From contig OW818667.1 in assembly GCA_942493125.1 (NCBI GenBank), forward strand, positions 496,001 to 560,000: a DNA stretch of 64,000 nucleotides, written 5' to 3'. Each line of letters begins with the position of its first letter. The stretch's first letter is position 1. This DNA comes from Fusibacter_C sp942493125 (GTDB taxonomy: Bacteria > Bacillota > Clostridia > Peptostreptococcales > Acidaminobacteraceae). This document shows, in pieces, positions 1-8,876 of the stretch. The notes beneath the pieces are model-generated. The model searched no databases. It saw only the letters and a program-made list of their open reading frames with translations, and was not told where the DNA came from. The position numbers and the translations under genes were made by a program.

Positions 1-74
1 AGACATATGCCTAAATCGTTTGATACAGCAATCATCTCTCCTATTGGCGTGTCAAAATATCTAAAATTCATCAT
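1..74 (-). CDS. Partial methylated-DNA-protein cysteine methyltransferase (5' end only)
   Basis: The first 24 codons of a minus-strand gene run off the left edge. A GAGGTG site lies five bases before a double ATG (74 and 71). The readable N-terminus (MNFRYFDTPIGEMIAVSNDL) resembles the start of Ogt/MGMT-type alkyltransferases, which usually open with a Tyr/Phe-D-S/T-P-I-G segment. These proteins remove alkyl groups from O6-alkylguanine. The catalytic PCHR region is outside the window, so the call rests on the N-terminal motif alone. The gene is divergent from the phosphate transporter to its right. Confidence 0.55.
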   Translation of the reverse strand, partial: MMNFRYFDTPIGEMIAVSNDLGIC

Positions 75-208
75 ACTATCACCTCGGTGTGCAATTCTAA
101 AGAGTCCAAATTGATTTCATTTAATGCCTTTATTCCATTATATCATAATCAACATGTTATTCAATTTTGATTGAGAAACTTAAATATTTTATCTTTGTAT
201 ATATCGAC

Positions 209-326
209 TTTACATAGATTTAACATTGGCCAAATCAAGTGATTGCAACCGTTCTAATATCAAATTATTCTAACTATTCCAAAGTGCCTAACATTACCTT
301 GACAGATAGTTAACATGGATTTAACA
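209..326 (+). promoter_or_regulatory. Tandem PhoP-box-like repeats (Pho regulon control region)
   Basis: Six TTAACA-like hexamers precede the Na/Pi cotransporter gene. They start at 209 (TTTACA), 220 (TTAACA), 288 (CTAACA), 299 (TTGACA), 310 (TTAACA) and 321 (TTAACA). Within each group the spacing is exactly 11 bp, one helical turn. This matches the direct repeats with about 5 bp between them that PhoP binds in Bacillus. The proximal group of four ends about 45 bp before the start codon, as expected for an activated promoter. Phosphate-starvation control is inferred from the repeats and the gene product. Confidence 0.75.
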
Positions 327-370
327 TATAGAAGTAATTTAAATTCAAATCGTGATTAGGGGGCAACTTT

Positions 371-1987
371 ATGTCAATTGCCATTGGTATACTCGGTGGA
401 TTAGGCTTATTCCTATACGGCATGCAAATGATGGGTGCCGGGCTGCAAAAGGCAGCAGGTAAAAAACTTGAAAGAATTATTGAGATATTGACTACAAACC
501 GCTTTATGGGTGTTTTAGTCGGTATTATCGTTACTGGTATCATTCAAAGTTCCAGTGCAACGACAGTTATGGTTGTCGGTTTCGTAAATGCAGGCATAAT
601 GAAACTCTCTCAAGCTGTCGGCGTCATCTTAGGTGCTAATATCGGTACAACTGTTACTGGTCAAATTGTATCTTTATCCATAACTGAAATCGCGCCTATC
701 GCTATCGGTGTTGGTATGATCATCTGGATGACTACTAAAAAAGACTCTTATAAAAACCTTGGTGAAATACTGATTGGCCTAGGTATTTTATTTGTAGGTA
801 TGGATTTTCTAAGTGATGCTTTGAAGCCTTTAAGAGAACTTGAAGCTTTTAAAACACTCATGATTTCACTTAGTGAAAACCCTATTCTCGGCGTCTTGGT
901 TGGTTTTGGTTTAACATTTATCGTTCAAAGTTCAAGTGCTTCTATTGGTATGCTCATTGCATTGGCATCACTTGGTGCATTGCCACTATCAGCTGCCCTT
1001 CCAATTCTTTATGGTGACAACATTGGTACCTGTACAACTGCTCTTATTTCAAGTATCGGTGCAAGTAAAAACGGTAAACGTGCCGCAATTATTCACTTAT
1101 CATTCAACGTTATCGGAACATTATTATTCGTCCTCTTATTAACAAAACCAATAACGGCTATTGTTACCGCTATTGATCCAACTGATGTCGCAAGACAAAT
1201 TGCAAACGCTCATACGATTTTCAACCTCGCAAATGTCGTCATTCAATTCCCATTTGCATTTATATTGATCAAAATCGCTATGTGGGTTATTCCAGATAAA
1301 GGTGAATTAGCTGAAGAAAAATTGACGCGTTTCATCGACGATCGTATTTTAGAAACACCGACAATCGCTATGAAAAGCGTTATCAACGAAGCAATCAATA
1401 TGGGTAATATCGCAAATGAAAGCTTAACCTATGCCATGGCAGGACTCTTCGAAAATCAGCCATCAAATGCTCAACAAACTTTTGTTCTTGAGAAAAAAAT
1501 CAATAAATTAGAACACTTAATAACTGAGTTTCTAGTAAAGCTCTCAAACAAAGACATCAATGATTCAGATCGTATTTACATCGATGGTTTGTTTAACAGC
1601 ATCAACGACATTGAACGCATCGGCGATCACGCTGACAATATCGCAGAGCTTATTGTGACTATGAGTGAGAATAATATCGTATTTACTGATCACTCGAAGG
1701 AATCTTTGGCAACTATGTATCGAAAAACAAAATCGACTTTCGATTTAGCACTTCAAGTATTGGACAAACCTTCACAAGAAACAATCACTGAAGTTAACGC
1801 CCTCGAAGCTGAGATGGACGATCTTCAAAGAGAAGCTAGAAAAGGACACTTTGCTAGACTCAATACGCATGAGTGTACGCCTGAATCAGGTGTGTATTAC
1901 TTAGAGATTGTAAACAATCTAGAAAGAATCTCTGATCTCTCTAACAATCTCGTACGTGTCGTATCTGAAACGGTTGAATTTGCATAA
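371..1987 (+). CDS. Na+/phosphate cotransporter with C-terminal PhoU-like domain
   Basis: A 538-residue membrane protein of the Na/Pi cotransporter (NptA/YjbB, PF02690) family. The two inverted transport repeats each carry the family QSSSA signature, at residues 59-63 and near 187, each followed by a G(A/D)NIGT motif (near residues 88-93 for the first copy). From about residue 330 on the protein is soluble and helical, resembling PhoU. It should move inorganic phosphate across the membrane coupled to Na+. The start has AGGGGGC upstream (357-363). The gene stands alone, ends in a strong hairpin, and has PhoP-type repeats in front, which supports phosphate-responsive expression. Confidence 0.93.
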   Translation: MSIAIGILGGLGLFLYGMQMMGAGLQKAAGKKLERIIEILTTNRFMGVLVGIIVTGIIQSSSATTVMVVGFVNAGIMKLSQAVGVILGANIGTTVTGQIVSLSITEIAPIAIGVGMIIWMTTKKDSYKNLGEILIGLGILFVGMDFLSDALKPLRELEAFKTLMISLSENPILGVLVGFGLTFIVQSSSASIGMLIALASLGALPLSAALPILYGDNIGTCTTALISSIGASKNGKRAAIIHLSFNVIGTLLFVLLLTKPITAIVTAIDPTDVARQIANAHTIFNLANVVIQFPFAFILIKIAMWVIPDKGELAEEKLTRFIDDRILETPTIAMKSVINEAINMGNIANESLTYAMAGLFENQPSNAQQTFVLEKKINKLEHLITEFLVKLSNKDINDSDRIYIDGLFNSINDIERIGDHADNIAELIVTMSENNIVFTDHSKESLATMYRKTKSTFDLALQVLDKPSQETITEVNALEAEMDDLQREARKGHFARLNTHECTPESGVYYLEIVNNLERISDLSNNLVRVVSETVEFA

Positions 1988-2009
1988 TAATTAATCGAAA
2001 TATTTCTAC

Positions 2010-2058
2010 AAGAAAAGGTTTATGACAATGGAAAACCCATTGTCATAAACCTTTTCTT
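2010..2058. terminator. Bidirectional terminator between the Na/Pi gene and trkH
   Basis: A perfect 22-bp inverted repeat (2010-2031 and 2037-2058) with a five-base loop sits between convergent genes. A-rich and T-rich flanks allow termination both ways. The hairpin covers the last codons of trkH, so the C-terminal tail of that protein is encoded by the terminator stem. Confidence 0.9.
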
Positions 2059-3522
2059 TATTTTTGATTTAATTTTCACTATACTTTCTTCCAAAAAACT
2101 TGGCGTCAACATCAAGAAAAAAGTAAAGAGCTCCAATCTACCAAAAAGCATTTCAATTGATAAAACCCATTTGGTAAAATCACTAAACATTGCGTAAGTC
2201 TTGATTGGACCGACAAAGTCAAACCCGGGTCCAATATTACCTAATGTAGCTGCAACAGCACTTGCAGCACTAACGATGCCCACATTTTCAAGTGATACGA
2301 GAAGTGTTCCAAGTAAAAACATAATCAAATAGAGAAAAAAGAAACCTGAAACACTGGCAACGACATCGCTTGACAACATTTTACCCCCAACTTGTATGGG
2401 CAATATGGCTCTTGGATGCAATATCTTAGAGATTTCTCGTTTAACTAGTTTAAATAAAATAATCAAACGAATTACTTTTATTGAGCCTGCAGTCGAGCCT
2501 GCACTCCCCCCTACAAACATCATGATAAATAAAATCATCTTACTGAAATCTGGCCACAAATCAAAATTAGTTGTTGAATACCCCGTCGTCGTCATAATAG
2601 ATGACACTTGAAAAAAAGCATGACTTAAAGTATCGCCAACAGATTGATAGGCACCTAATAGGTTTGCAAAGACAAGCAATGTGGACGCCGATACAATCAA
2701 TAGATATATCTTGAATTCTGTATTCGCGAATATATTTTTGAAGTTACCTTTATAAAGGTCATAAAACAAAGCAAAATTGACACCAGATGCCACCATAAAA
2801 ATAGAAATGATAAAATAAATGTAGTTGCTATTAAAATGGCCTATGCTTGAATTGTAGTTTGAAAAACCACCTGTACCAACGGTACCAAACGTGTGGATTA
2901 GAGCATCAAATAGCGACATCCCACCAAGAACGAGTAAGATCGTTTCGATGATTGTGATGCCTAAATACGCTGTATATAATATTTTAGCGGTGTCCTTCAT
3001 CTTAGGTACTATTTTGTCTGTAACTGGGCCAGGGGTTTCCGCTTTGAAAATTTGGTATGACCCAACACCAATTGTCGGCATGATGGCCAGCGTCAATACC
3101 AGTATCCCCATACCACCCATCCAATGCATAAAAGATCGCCAGAATATAATGCCTTTTGGAATAATCTCAACATTTTGAATCACCGTCGCTCCCGTTGTCG
3201 TCAACCCGGATACCGTTTCAAAAAAAGCATCAGTAAATGATGGTAAGGCACTTGATATCATAAAAGGCAATGCACCAAATAGTGAGATGATAAACCATCC
3301 GAAAGTTACAATAGTAACAGCATCTTTCGCTTTTAGGTACCTATTTTTGACTTTCAGCTTTGACATTAAAAGGCCAAATGCAACCATGATCACAATGGTT
3401 GTAATAAATGCCCGTGCATCTCCACTTTTATAGTATATAGATATACCAAGCGGAATAGACATCGCAGCTGCTTCTATTAGCACTAAATTACCTAATACCC
3501 TCACGATCATTCCATAATTCAT
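2020..3522 (-). CDS. trkH: TrkH-family potassium uptake channel subunit
   Basis: A 500-residue membrane protein with the four-fold M1-P-M2 layout of the SKT superfamily. The four selectivity-filter loops are visible (SGLTTTGAT, FGTVGTGGFS, SIMTTTGYST, ATLGNIGPGF), each with its conserved Gly. It forms the K+ pore and works with the cytoplasmic RCK protein TrkA, whose gene lies directly upstream and overlaps it by 35 bp. Overlap and order indicate translational coupling. The start is set by GGGGA seven bases upstream. The C-terminal tail is encoded by the terminator hairpin. Confidence 0.95.
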   Translation of the reverse strand: MNYGMIVRVLGNLVLIEAAAMSIPLGISIYYKSGDARAFITTIVIMVAFGLLMSKLKVKNRYLKAKDAVTIVTFGWFIISLFGALPFMISSALPSFTDAFFETVSGLTTTGATVIQNVEIIPKGIIFWRSFMHWMGGMGILVLTLAIMPTIGVGSYQIFKAETPGPVTDKIVPKMKDTAKILYTAYLGITIIETILLVLGGMSLFDALIHTFGTVGTGGFSNYNSSIGHFNSNYIYFIISIFMVASGVNFALFYDLYKGNFKNIFANTEFKIYLLIVSASTLLVFANLLGAYQSVGDTLSHAFFQVSSIMTTTGYSTTNFDLWPDFSKMILFIMMFVGGSAGSTAGSIKVIRLIILFKLVKREISKILHPRAILPIQVGGKMLSSDVVASVSGFFFLYLIMFLLGTLLVSLENVGIVSAASAVAATLGNIGPGFDFVGPIKTYAMFSDFTKWVLSIEMLFGRLELFTFFLMLTPSFLEESIVKIKSKIKKRFMTMGFPLS

Positions 3523-4888
3523 TTAGAATTCCCCGCTTGCCTTTATAAAAATAGGCTTCGATTTTGTCTATTACGTCGTTTAAACAGAACACGATAACGC
3601 GATTATGCGGTTCTATTACAGTTGTTCCGTCGGGGATAGTAACTTTACCATTCTTGACTACAGCTCCAATGATGATCCCTTCAGGCAATTCTATCGTACT
3701 GAGTGGTCGTCCTACAATTCTAGTGCCTTCAAGAGCTATGATTTCCATAACTTCAGCACTCCCTCCTAGTAAAAGTGATAACGATTTAATTCTACCACCT
3801 TGAGCATATCGCATCAAATGCGATGCAGTTAGCAGTACAGGATTGATGACTAAATTGATATCTAGGTCATGTAGCACACTCACATAATTCGATTTGCTAA
3901 CTTTTGTAATGACTTTTGGTACTTTGTATTTTTTTGCAACAACTGAAAGCAAAATATTCTCTTCATCGAATCCAGTCAATGTGATAACAGAATCCATATG
4001 GGCAATATTCTCTTCTATCAAAATGGATAAATCCGTGGCGTCACCATGTATAATGAGTGCACTTGGTAAATCTATAGCCAGTTCTTTGCATACTTCTTTA
4101 TTTTTTTCAATAATTTTAACTTGAACACCTTTTTGGTCAAGTCTTTTTGCCAGGTAATAAGAAATATTGCCACCACCTAAGATCATAACGCGCTTAATTC
4201 TTTTATGATCAGGTTTCATAAGGTGTTCTTTATATTGTTTCATAAAATTATGAATATCTAGCTTAACGCCAATAATATATAATAAATCTCCCATGAGCAA
4301 GATGGTATCGCCATTGGGAATTAACATTTCTTCATTTCTTTTAATGGCAACAATCAAGATTCGCCTTGGCAAATTTATATTTTTAATGGCTTTTCCATTC
4401 AACAAATACTCAGATTCAATTGCAAACTCAGACATGCCTACTTTACCATTGGCAAAATCATCCATGTATATGGCTTCACTTTTTAAAAGCATTTTAGCAA
4501 TTTCCGTAGCTGTTTCATAATCCTGATTGGTGATTAAATCGATATCCAAATTATGTTTGATAAAGTCGATTTGATTTGAATAATCTGGGTTTCTAACGCG
4601 AGCAACAACGCGTTTACAGCCCATTTTTTTAGCTAGCGTCGCAATCAACAAATTGGTTTCATCAGATCCCGTCACGGCAAACAAGATGTCAGTTACTGCG
4701 ATATTGAGACGCGTAAGCATCTCAATGTTTAGACCATCTGCATGCATCGGCATCATATCAATGTCCGACTGTGCTTTATACAGGGCTTCATCGTCGTTGT
4801 CTACAACGGATACATTGTTATCTTTAATAGAAAAAATATTGGCCAGACGATATCCTAGCTTTCCTGCACCAATGATTACAACATTCAT
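3488..4888 (-). CDS. trkA: TrkA, NAD-binding regulator of Trk potassium uptake
   Basis: A 466-residue protein with two tandem RCK units. The first Rossmann motif is GAGKLG near the N-terminus; the second (GGGNIS) lies near residue 234. Each is followed by a TrkA-C-like domain. TrkA binds nucleotides on the cytoplasmic face and gates TrkH, encoded just downstream. Two ATGs are adjacent (4891 and 4888). The second is preferred because GGAGG lies five bases before it and only two before the first. It starts 12-15 bp after the RsbU-like gene stop, so it is the fifth gene of a six-gene unit. Confidence 0.94.
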   Translation of the reverse strand: MNVVIIGAGKLGYRLANIFSIKDNNVSVVDNDDEALYKAQSDIDMMPMHADGLNIEMLTRLNIAVTDILFAVTGSDETNLLIATLAKKMGCKRVVARVRNPDYSNQIDFIKHNLDIDLITNQDYETATEIAKMLLKSEAIYMDDFANGKVGMSEFAIESEYLLNGKAIKNINLPRRILIVAIKRNEEMLIPNGDTILLMGDLLYIIGVKLDIHNFMKQYKEHLMKPDHKRIKRVMILGGGNISYYLAKRLDQKGVQVKIIEKNKEVCKELAIDLPSALIIHGDATDLSILIEENIAHMDSVITLTGFDEENILLSVVAKKYKVPKVITKVSKSNYVSVLHDLDINLVINPVLLTASHLMRYAQGGRIKSLSLLLGGSAEVMEIIALEGTRIVGRPLSTIELPEGIIIGAVVKNGKVTIPDGTTVIEPHNRVIVFCLNDVIDKIEAYFYKGKRGILNELWNDREGIR

Positions 4889-4903
4889 CATTGCCTCCGA
4901 CGT

Positions 4904-6073
4904 TTACTTTTTTATCTTGATGAGCATCATAGCAACATCATCGTTGAAATCCGTATGATTTGCTTTATGAATCATATGAAAACCATAAAATATATCCTCT
5001 AGAAATTCCTTCGGACTCACTTCTAACACATCAATCAAGTGTCTGCTGAGCGAAAATACTTTATCCCACGCTGTAAAATCTGAAGCCTCTCCTGCACAAA
5101 ACAAACCATCCGTATATAAGAACAGAACATCATCTATTTCGATTTCAGTTGACTCAGTTTCATAAGTTATACCATCTAACATGCCTACAAGAAACCCATT
5201 TTGCTTGATTTCTAAAAAGGCTTTCTCTTTCGCCTTATAGATCATCGGGTATGGATGCGCTGCATTCGCAAAATTCAGTTTGTTATTTTCAATGATACCA
5301 ACAAATGCAGTAAACATAAAATACTTGTCTTTCCCTGCAAAATCAAAATTTGAAAATATCGTATCATTCATACCTGCTAAAATTTCATGCGGCATAATAT
5401 CTTTTTTTTCAATAATTTTCCGATAGAGGATTTTTACCATTGATGAAGCCATACCAGCTGCAATACCATGACCTGTAACATCTGCGATCATAAAATGAAC
5501 CCGACCATCTATTTCCACACAATCAAAAAAGTCCCCCCCTATCCCCAGTGAAGGATGATATTTCATGTAGAGCTCAATAGCGTCAAAACCTTGTTCTTTT
5601 GGCAACATGATATTTGCAAATGTGTTGGCATTTTTAAGTTCTTCATTGATTTGACGATTAAGGGCTATAATTGTCATTTGTTGTTCATACAATTTCAAAG
5701 CGTTTTTTGCTTTTAATGGAAGAATAATCCGCATATCATTGGGCGATAATGGTTTCGTAAAATAATCTACCGCACCTTCTTTTAATGTTTGCTCGATGGA
5801 TTTGATCTCAGTTATCGCACTATTTACGATTACTGGAATGTCATGATAAGCTGGAATGCTTTTTAAACGCTTCAAGGTTTCAAAGCCATCCATGACGGGC
5901 ATTACCAAGTCCAAAATGATAAGGTCAATTTGAGTCCGACCGACGATTTCAAGTACTTCCTCACCGTTGATTGCTTCTTCAAAGCTAATGTCATATAGAT
6001 TTTTTGATAAAATGTCTTTGATCAGAGAACGATTCATTGTTGCATCATCCGCAATCAATATGTGATAGGTCAT
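4904..6073 (-). CDS. Response regulator-PP2C phosphatase (RsbU-like)
   Basis: A 389-residue two-domain protein. Residues 1-120 form a receiver domain with D9, D10, phospho-acceptor D55 and K107. The C-terminal part is a SpoIIE/RsbU-type PP2C phosphatase with the metal-binding motifs GGDFFD, DVTGHG, YTDG and NDDV intact. A helical linker joins them. Such proteins dephosphorylate a STAS-domain anti-anti-sigma factor when their sensory domain is triggered. The likely substrate is the STAS protein encoded 40 bp upstream. No partner histidine kinase is encoded next to it. The start follows GGAGGTG. Confidence 0.9.
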   Translation of the reverse strand: MTYHILIADDATMNRSLIKDILSKNLYDISFEEAINGEEVLEIVGRTQIDLIILDLVMPVMDGFETLKRLKSIPAYHDIPVIVNSAITEIKSIEQTLKEGAVDYFTKPLSPNDMRIILPLKAKNALKLYEQQMTIIALNRQINEELKNANTFANIMLPKEQGFDAIELYMKYHPSLGIGGDFFDCVEIDGRVHFMIADVTGHGIAAGMASSMVKILYRKIIEKKDIMPHEILAGMNDTIFSNFDFAGKDKYFMFTAFVGIIENNKLNFANAAHPYPMIYKAKEKAFLEIKQNGFLVGMLDGITYETESTEIEIDDVLFLYTDGLFCAGEASDFTAWDKVFSLSRHLIDVLEVSPKEFLEDIFYGFHMIHKANHTDFNDDVAMMLIKIKK

Positions 6074-6113
6074 AGTTTCACCTCCGATTCATATTAGACT
6101 TGAAGCAATTTCC

Positions 6114-6419
6114 TTATTCATTCATCTCAAAAAATTGATCTAACTTCATCAATTTGAAGAGACTTAAAATATCATCACTTGCACCAGAAATACTGAACTT
6201 TTTATGGATACCTTCTGTGCGTCTATACAGACTGATGACGAATGTAACACCTACAGAGTCGATATTTTTTATGTTGACAAGATCCAGCACAATTTCTTTA
6301 AACGTCATATCAGATTTAAACAAGTCATCAATCTTTTGATTAAATTTTTCAACATTATTAGCAGTCAATCCATCGATTAAAATCAATCGCATGCAATCGC
6401 CTAATTGTTGCTCTTCCAT
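6114..6419 (-). CDS. STAS-domain anti-anti-sigma-type protein (RsbV/SpoIIAA-like)
   Basis: A 101-residue protein that is a single STAS domain. The conserved phosphorylatable serine sits in the NIDSVG motif (S55). In RsbV/SpoIIAA systems this Ser is phosphorylated by an RsbW-type kinase and dephosphorylated by a PP2C phosphatase. Both partner types are encoded on either side. The gene overlaps the kinase gene by 19 bp and follows a GGAGGTACC site. No sigma factor gene is nearby, so its target may be something other than a sigma factor. Confidence 0.88.
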   Translation of the reverse strand: MEEQQLGDCMRLILIDGLTANNVEKFNQKIDDLFKSDMTFKEIVLDLVNIKNIDSVGVTFVISLYRRTEGIHKKFSISGASDDILSLFKLMKLDQFFEMNE

Positions 6420-6835
6420 ATTGGTACCTCCTGGTTTAAGTTTAATAATATGGTGACCGCATTGCCATCGATCTTAATATCAAAATCCATGTCAATGATC
6501 GTTTGATGGCCTCTGTTTCGCTCTCTTAAAAGAGATTTTGGATCATGAGATTCAACTTGTAGGTTGTTTGGATCAATGCCTTCCCCTTCGTCTTTAATCA
6601 AAAACGACATAATAGGTACGTTGTATTCTATTTTACAGCTCACTTCTTTTTTGGGATCAAAATGATTGCCATGTTCTACGGCATTATTTAGAATCTCTCG
6701 CAACATAAATTCAATGTTAAATAGAAATCTTGTGCTTATGAATTGAAATTTCAATTTAATCTTTTTGAGAATTTCATCAACAACATCATCGACCGCCTGA
6801 AATGACGACTCAATTTTCTTTTCAATTATCAACAT
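6401..6835 (-). CDS. RsbW-like ATP-binding kinase/anti-sigma-type protein
   Basis: A 144-residue GHKL ATPase domain protein. An N-box (ILNNAVEHGN), a G1 box (DEGEGID) and a glycine-poor G2 region (RNRGHQTI) are visible. Length and layout match the RsbW/SpoIIAB family, serine kinases that phosphorylate STAS partners and sequester a target when free. It lies 28 bp after the antiporter gene and overlaps the STAS gene, so the three partner-switch genes sit in the middle of an ion-transport operon. It starts at ATG after AGGAGCC. Confidence 0.87.
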   Translation of the reverse strand: MLIIEKKIESSFQAVDDVVDEILKKIKLKFQFISTRFLFNIEFMLREILNNAVEHGNHFDPKKEVSCKIEYNVPIMSFLIKDEGEGIDPNNLQVESHDPKSLLRERNRGHQTIIDMDFDIKIDGNAVTILLNLNQEVPIWKSNN

Positions 6836-6863
6836 AATCGGCTCCTAAAATATCATAAGACTT

Positions 6864-8663
6864 TTATTGTAGCATGTAAAATACAACAGTGGCTATCAAA
6901 GTTGGCATGAGTGCAAATTTTAGCAAGCTTCCCGCTTCAATGCCTTGCTTAAAGTAAGGTTTTAAAATTGATTGTCCAATTGGATTCGGTGAGTTTGCAA
7001 TTATCGTCAAGCCACCGCCTGTTATCGCTCCGGATACAACGGCATACTTAAGTGTATCTGAAAAATTAGGGACGAGCGTGCTTAAATAAGTTATTGCGGC
7101 ATTATCATTAAATGAGGTCAGTACGATAGAGGCAAGATTTAGTCCAAGGGGTGGCAAGCTACCTAATATCGGTGCGATCCACCATGCTTGAAGTGTACCA
7201 TGTACTATTAGTCCAGCTAAAAAGAAGCCAACAAGCAATGCGGGTCTAAATTCAATTTTGTTTTGATAAAATGAAGTGATTTGATAAAAACCTAGATAGA
7301 ATAAGAACCCAGCTAAAAATAGAGCAGATTCATGTGCATTCATAATCGTCCATAACATAAAAAGAAGATGGACACCCATTATCCAAAATGGGACGCGATC
7401 ATCGCGTAAGTCCCAATCTGGGTCTTGGTAATTATCGCGTTCATCCAGTGGCAACAAGCCGGGTATTGTGCGACGAAATTGTTTGTTTGCAATATTTTCA
7501 AATTTTTCATCTATTGCGTTGTTGACATCAAATTCGGCTAATTCTTGCTCTGTTAATTTTCGTCTTGCTATTTCCTTCATATTGTCTTTGAGAATCGTCG
7601 AAAATGCTTTCAATTCATTTGTAAAACCCATTCGTGCATCGATATTCTGTTCGAGGTTCTCAAATAATAATTCAAGCTCCTTCTGACTGATGAATCGGTT
7701 TTGAATATAACGTTTGAACTGTAAGTCATCATGAGGTTTTTTTAGTGCTTTGAACTCCTTCTTGAAAATCAAGAAATATGAAACGGTTCCAATGACAACT
7801 GCAATTATTGATTTCCAACCAAAATTCATAAACATGAATACAAGATCCCAATCCCATTTGTCAACGACCATCAAAACAGGAGGCGATGCAAAATTCGTCA
7901 TTGCACCACCAACTGAAATATTGACAAAAAGTAAGGCCAAAGTCATATACTTCAATGATTTTGAGGGATTGAGCACAAAAAACTTCTCAGATAAAAGCAT
8001 AGCGCAGATGGTCATAGCGGCAGGTCCCGTTATAAAAGAACTCAAAAACGCAGATAAGAGTAATATTGACAACCACCATGATTCTATGCTGCCATTAAAT
8101 ACTTTAACAATTCGCCACAAGATGAGTTCAAATAGCTTTAGTATCGGTCTTGAAGATGCAATAATCATGATCACAATAATAAAAATCGGCTCTCTATATG
8201 AGAGTGTATTTAGGTACTGCACAAAAGTATGCCAACTATAATAGCTAGAGCATGTTATGCCCAAAACCACCGCCCATAGACCGAAAACTACCTCGACTTC
8301 ACTTAAAAAGTGAAACATAGTCGCTTTCATCGATCTAGACTCCCGACTGACTTTCCCCTGTGCCTTTAAAGATTCAAATTCAATTTCATATTGGTGCGCT
8401 TTTTTACTGAAAAAATTTACTGATAGCGAATGAGCGATTGCGATAAAAAATATAATCGTCACGATAGCATTAAATGGCGCCTTTTCTAAACGTCCTGATA
8501 AGACTTCGCCAAGTCCCTTTGTACCAATGTCGCCATATGCTTCTTCCGGTATTGGAAACACTTCTATTTGAGTTGGTTTTTCAATCGTTGCGATGACATA
8601 AAGCAACATAAAAATCACCAAATAGAGCAAACCTGTCAGTACAATTTTACGATATTTCTTCAT
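6864..8663 (-). CDS. Putative Na+/H+ antiporter (Na_H_antiport_3 family)
   Basis: A predicted 599-residue membrane protein with many hydrophobic helices and a charged soluble insert around residues 325-430. Glycine- and proline-rich loops (FITGPAAMT, FASPPV, FNDNAAITY, NSPNPIGQ) match the putative Na+/H+ antiporter family PF07399. It should exchange Na+ for H+ across the membrane; the substrate is by family only. The ATG at 8663 is preferred over an upstream in-frame start at 8705 because GAGGTG lies just before it. It is the first gene of the unit ending in trkH. Confidence 0.8.
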   Translation of the reverse strand: MKKYRKIVLTGLLYLVIFMLLYVIATIEKPTQIEVFPIPEEAYGDIGTKGLGEVLSGRLEKAPFNAIVTIIFFIAIAHSLSVNFFSKKAHQYEIEFESLKAQGKVSRESRSMKATMFHFLSEVEVVFGLWAVVLGITCSSYYSWHTFVQYLNTLSYREPIFIIVIMIIASSRPILKLFELILWRIVKVFNGSIESWWLSILLLSAFLSSFITGPAAMTICAMLLSEKFFVLNPSKSLKYMTLALLFVNISVGGAMTNFASPPVLMVVDKWDWDLVFMFMNFGWKSIIAVVIGTVSYFLIFKKEFKALKKPHDDLQFKRYIQNRFISQKELELLFENLEQNIDARMGFTNELKAFSTILKDNMKEIARRKLTEQELAEFDVNNAIDEKFENIANKQFRRTIPGLLPLDERDNYQDPDWDLRDDRVPFWIMGVHLLFMLWTIMNAHESALFLAGFLFYLGFYQITSFYQNKIEFRPALLVGFFLAGLIVHGTLQAWWIAPILGSLPPLGLNLASIVLTSFNDNAAITYLSTLVPNFSDTLKYAVVSGAITGGGLTIIANSPNPIGQSILKPYFKQGIEAGSLLKFALMPTLIATVVFYMLQ

Positions 8664-8710
8664 CGAGCACCTCATATATTTTGTCATAAACAATGTTTTA
8701 ACCATAATGC

Positions 8711-8739
8711 ATTATATACCCTTTTTTATTTATGTTAAA
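8711..8739 (-). promoter_or_regulatory. Sigma-A-type promoter for the antiporter/partner-switch/Trk operon
   Basis: On the minus strand a TTTAAC -35 (8734-8739) and a perfect TATAAT -10 (8711-8716) are separated by 17 bp. The expected transcript begins near 8704, leaving a leader of about 40 bases that contains the GAGGTG of the antiporter gene. Confidence 0.65.
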
Positions 8740-8816
8740 ATAGAATTTATACTTTTCAGCGATGATTTTTAACATCTTATACGTCTAATATTAATGTTTT
8801 TTTAATGATTACATAG

Positions 8817-8822
8817 TATAAT
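8817..8822 (+). promoter_or_regulatory. Candidate -10 element for lemA
   Basis: A TATAAT hexamer on the plus strand lies 55 bp before the lemA start. The matching -35 region is T-rich and poor, so only the -10 is reported. Confidence 0.4.
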
Positions 8823-8876
8823 GACACATGTGAACAGTATTTTAGTACTGACTAAAAATTTTATGAGGTGTGGAAA

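Noticed and set aside
7750..8241. Plus-strand open frame of 163 codons inside the antiporter gene
   Set aside because: It is antisense to a strongly conserved membrane protein gene, has no good ribosome binding site and no recognisable domain.
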